Assembly (NCBI GenBank): GCA_947166955.1
Contig: CAMVGI010000077.1
Span: forward strand, 1-6,685
DNA: 6,685 nt
Source: an uncultured Clostridia bacterium
Lineage (GTDB): Bacteria > Bacillota_A > Clostridia > Oscillospirales > Oscillospiraceae
Reading direction: 5' to 3'
The notes below the pieces were generated by a model. The model worked only from the letters and a program-made list of their open reading frames with translations, had not been told where the DNA came from and made no database searches. Position 1 is the first letter of the stretch. Every line of letters starts with the position of its first letter. Shown here piece after piece: positions 5,274 to 6,685 of the stretch. Position numbers and translations under genes: made by a program.

Positions 5274-5918
5274 ATGGTCAAAATCGCCCCCTCCATCCTC
5301 TCCGCGGACTTCGCGCATCTCGCGCGGGACATCGGGAAGATCGCGTCCGCCGACTACGTCCATGTGGACGTGATGGACGGCATGTTCGTGCCGAACATCA
5401 CCATCGGCGTCCCCGTCGTCAAGTGCATCCGCCCGACGACCACGCTGCCGCTGGACGTACACCTGATGATCGAGCGGCCCGTGCGCTACGTCGAGCAATT
5501 CTGCGACGCGGGCGCGGATCTCGTCACCTGCCACGTTGAGGCGGACGAGGGCGTGAACATCCGCGCCGCGCTTGACAAGATCCATGCCAGGGGCAAGCGC
5601 GCCGGCGTCGTGCTCAAGCCGAAAACGCCCGCGGAGGCGGCGCTGCCGTTCCTCGGCGCGTGCGACATCGTGCTGGTGATGACCGTCGAGCCGGGCTTCG
5701 GCGGACAGAAGTTCATGGCGGACATGATGCCAAAGGTCGAGCGCATCCGCGGCTGGATCGACGAGCAGGGGCTTGATTGCGAGCTGGAAGTGGACGGCGG
5801 CGTCGATCTCACCACGCGCGAGGCGTGTATCAAAGCGGGCGCAAATGTTCTCGTCGCGGGAAGCGCCGTCTACGGAGCCGATGACATTCCGGCGCGTATT
5901 GCCGCGCTTCGCGGCTGA
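5274..5918 (+). CDS. rpe: Ribulose-phosphate 3-epimerase
   Basis: Rpe interconverts ribulose-5-phosphate and xylulose-5-phosphate in the cytosolic pentose phosphate pathway. The 214-residue TIM barrel starts MVKIAPSILSADF, the family N-terminus. Metal and catalytic residues are visible: H30 and D32 in YVHVDVMDGMFVPN, H63 in LDVHLMI and D174 in LEVDGGV. The phosphate-binding loop VMTVEPGFGGQKF is at 135-147. The length is standard. The ATG at 5274 is chosen because GGAGGT sits seven bases upstream and the homology starts there; the frame continues to 5211, but that would run through the promoter. No clear terminator separates it from recR, so co-transcription is possible. Confidence 0.95.
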   Translation: MVKIAPSILSADFAHLARDIGKIASADYVHVDVMDGMFVPNITIGVPVVKCIRPTTTLPLDVHLMIERPVRYVEQFCDAGADLVTCHVEADEGVNIRAALDKIHARGKRAGVVLKPKTPAEAALPFLGACDIVLVMTVEPGFGGQKFMADMMPKVERIRGWIDEQGLDCELEVDGGVDLTTREACIKAGANVLVAGSAVYGADDIPARIAALRG

Positions 5919-6012
5919 TTAGTCCTATATTGTATGGATACTATTTAGCATATTTGTTTTCGCCCTTTTTGTTGCAATTCTTTTAGTAAACCATAGTTAG
6001 AGGTCGGTTGTT
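5919..6012. other. AT-rich rpe-recR gap with third TAGTAAACC copy
   Basis: This 94-base stretch is clearly more AT-rich than its surroundings and contains no convincing hairpin terminator or gene. TAGTAAACC occurs again at 5984-5992. A weak promoter for recR could be TTGCAA (5972-5977) with TAGTTA (5994-5999) at a 16-base spacing, which would place the 9-mer inside the spacer. GAGGT at 6000-6004 serves as the recR ribosome binding site. Confidence 0.4.
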
Positions 6013-6612
6013 ATGGAATATTTTCCCGCGGCGCTGGAGGCGCTGGTGGAACAGTTCGCGCGGCTGCCCGGCGTCGGCGGCAAGAGCGCGCAGCGTTTGG
6101 CGTTTTATGTGCTCAGTCTCACGGAGGAGGAGGCAGGCGCCTTTGCCGACGCCATCGTCAAGGCGAAGAAGACGGTGACGTTCTGCCCCGTCTGCCGCAA
6201 CCTGACGGACGGCGGGCTGTGCCCCATCTGCTCGTCGCCCAAGCGGGACGAGGCGACCATCTGCGTCGTCGCCGATCCGCGCGACGTGGTCGCCATCGAA
6301 CGCTCGCGCGAGTTTTCGGGCCGCTATCACGTGCTCCACGGCGTGATCTCGCCGATGAACCACGTGGGGCCTGACGATCTGGAGATCAAGCCGCTCATCG
6401 ACCGCGTGGCAAAGGGCGGCGTGAGCGAGGTCATCATGGCGACGAACCCCGACACCGAGGGCGAAGCGACGGCGATGTACCTCGCGCGGCTCTTGAAGCC
6501 CTTCGAGGTCAAGGTGACGCGCCTCGCCTACGGCATCCCCGTGGGCGGACACCTCGAATTTGCCGACGACGCGACGCTCATGCGCGCGCTGGAGGGGCGG
6601 CGCGAGATCTGA
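6013..6612 (+). CDS. recR: Recombination mediator RecR
   Basis: RecR acts with RecO (and RecF) to load RecA on single-stranded gaps during DNA repair. The 199 residues match the family length. They show the helix-hairpin-helix LPGVGGKSAQRLAF at 18-31, a four-cysteine zinc site (C58, C61, C70, C73), and a Toprim domain from about 82. The Toprim domain includes VVADPRDVVAIE at 85-96 and TNPDTEGEATA at 144-154. The conserved C-terminal YGIPVGGHLEFADDATL is at 173-189. The start has AGAGGT at 5999-6004, eight bases before the ATG. In many Firmicutes recR sits after dnaX and a YbaB/EbfC gene; here it follows rpe instead. A strong terminator ends the unit. Confidence 0.96.
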   Translation: MEYFPAALEALVEQFARLPGVGGKSAQRLAFYVLSLTEEEAGAFADAIVKAKKTVTFCPVCRNLTDGGLCPICSSPKRDEATICVVADPRDVVAIERSREFSGRYHVLHGVISPMNHVGPDDLEIKPLIDRVAKGGVSEVIMATNPDTEGEATAMYLARLLKPFEVKVTRLAYGIPVGGHLEFADDATLMRALEGRREI

Positions 6613-6624
6613 AACGGGCGGTAT

Positions 6625-6659
6625 AAAAAACCGACGTGCTTTTGCACGTCGGTTTTTTT
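6625..6659 (+). terminator. Intrinsic terminator after recR
   Basis: CCGACGTGC (6631-6639) pairs with GCACGTCGG (6644-6652) around TTTT, and the flanking A6 and T7 runs extend the stem and supply the U-tract. It lies 12 bases after the recR stop. The A-run on the left means it could also stop transcription arriving from the other strand. Confidence 0.9.
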
Positions 6660-6685
6660 CAAGTTGTTTTTGCTTTACTGAGCCT

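Noticed and set aside
5919..5960. Possible hairpin after rpe (TAGTCC ... GGATACTA)
   Set aside because: The arms pair only with bulges and mismatches and have no adjacent T-run, so it does not qualify as a terminator.
5983..6552. 189-codon minus-strand frame opposite recR
   Set aside because: recR is unmistakable on the plus strand; the opposite frame is a compositional artefact.

Overview
The window is GC-rich and densely coded, with short gaps, strong AGGAGG-type ribosome binding sites, sigma-A-like promoters with 17-nt spacers and hairpin-plus-T-run terminators. A NiaR-type niacin repressor, a PfoR-like EIIC protein, a BioY biotin transporter and a rubrerythrin with the rubredoxin domain first all point to a high-GC anaerobic Clostridia/Firmicutes genome, perhaps of the Oscillospiraceae or Christensenellales kind. 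The taxon is an inference. No phage, insertion sequence, CRISPR array, tRNA or rRNA was seen.

Layout. Positions 1-3750 (minus strand, read right to left): a promoter at 3720-3748 drives deoC, deoD (purine nucleoside phosphorylase), a uridine-kinase-like nucleoside kinase and niaR. Next comes a PTS_EIIC_2/PfoR-family membrane protein, truncated by the window edge, with its own promoter (685-713) and a perfect 14-bp-arm palindrome (654-683) covering the predicted transcription start. Positions 3772-4502 (minus): a monocistronic reverse rubrerythrin with its own promoter and terminator. Positions 4505-5174 (minus): bioY with its own promoter and terminator. Positions 5211-6659 (plus): rpe and recR, closed by a strong terminator. 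bioY and rpe are divergent.

How the genes work together. DeoD splits purine (deoxy)nucleosides, DeoC feeds deoxyribose-5-phosphate into glycolysis, and the kinase rephosphorylates nucleosides. The final gene of this operon is niaR, the niacin-sensing repressor of NAD synthesis and salvage genes in Firmicutes. The palindrome beside it has half-sites resembling what I recall of NiaR operators, and it sits where it would block the EIIC promoter.

The main idea worth pursuing is that the EIIC-like protein is a NiaR-controlled transporter for a pyridine NAD precursor. If that precursor were nicotinamide riboside, DeoD and the kinase could process it. This is a hypothesis built from context, not a demonstrated system. 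The other genes look like ordinary housekeeping functions. A 9-mer (TAGTAAACC or its complement) recurs three times, only in intergenic DNA around bioY/rpe and before recR, and is unexplained.
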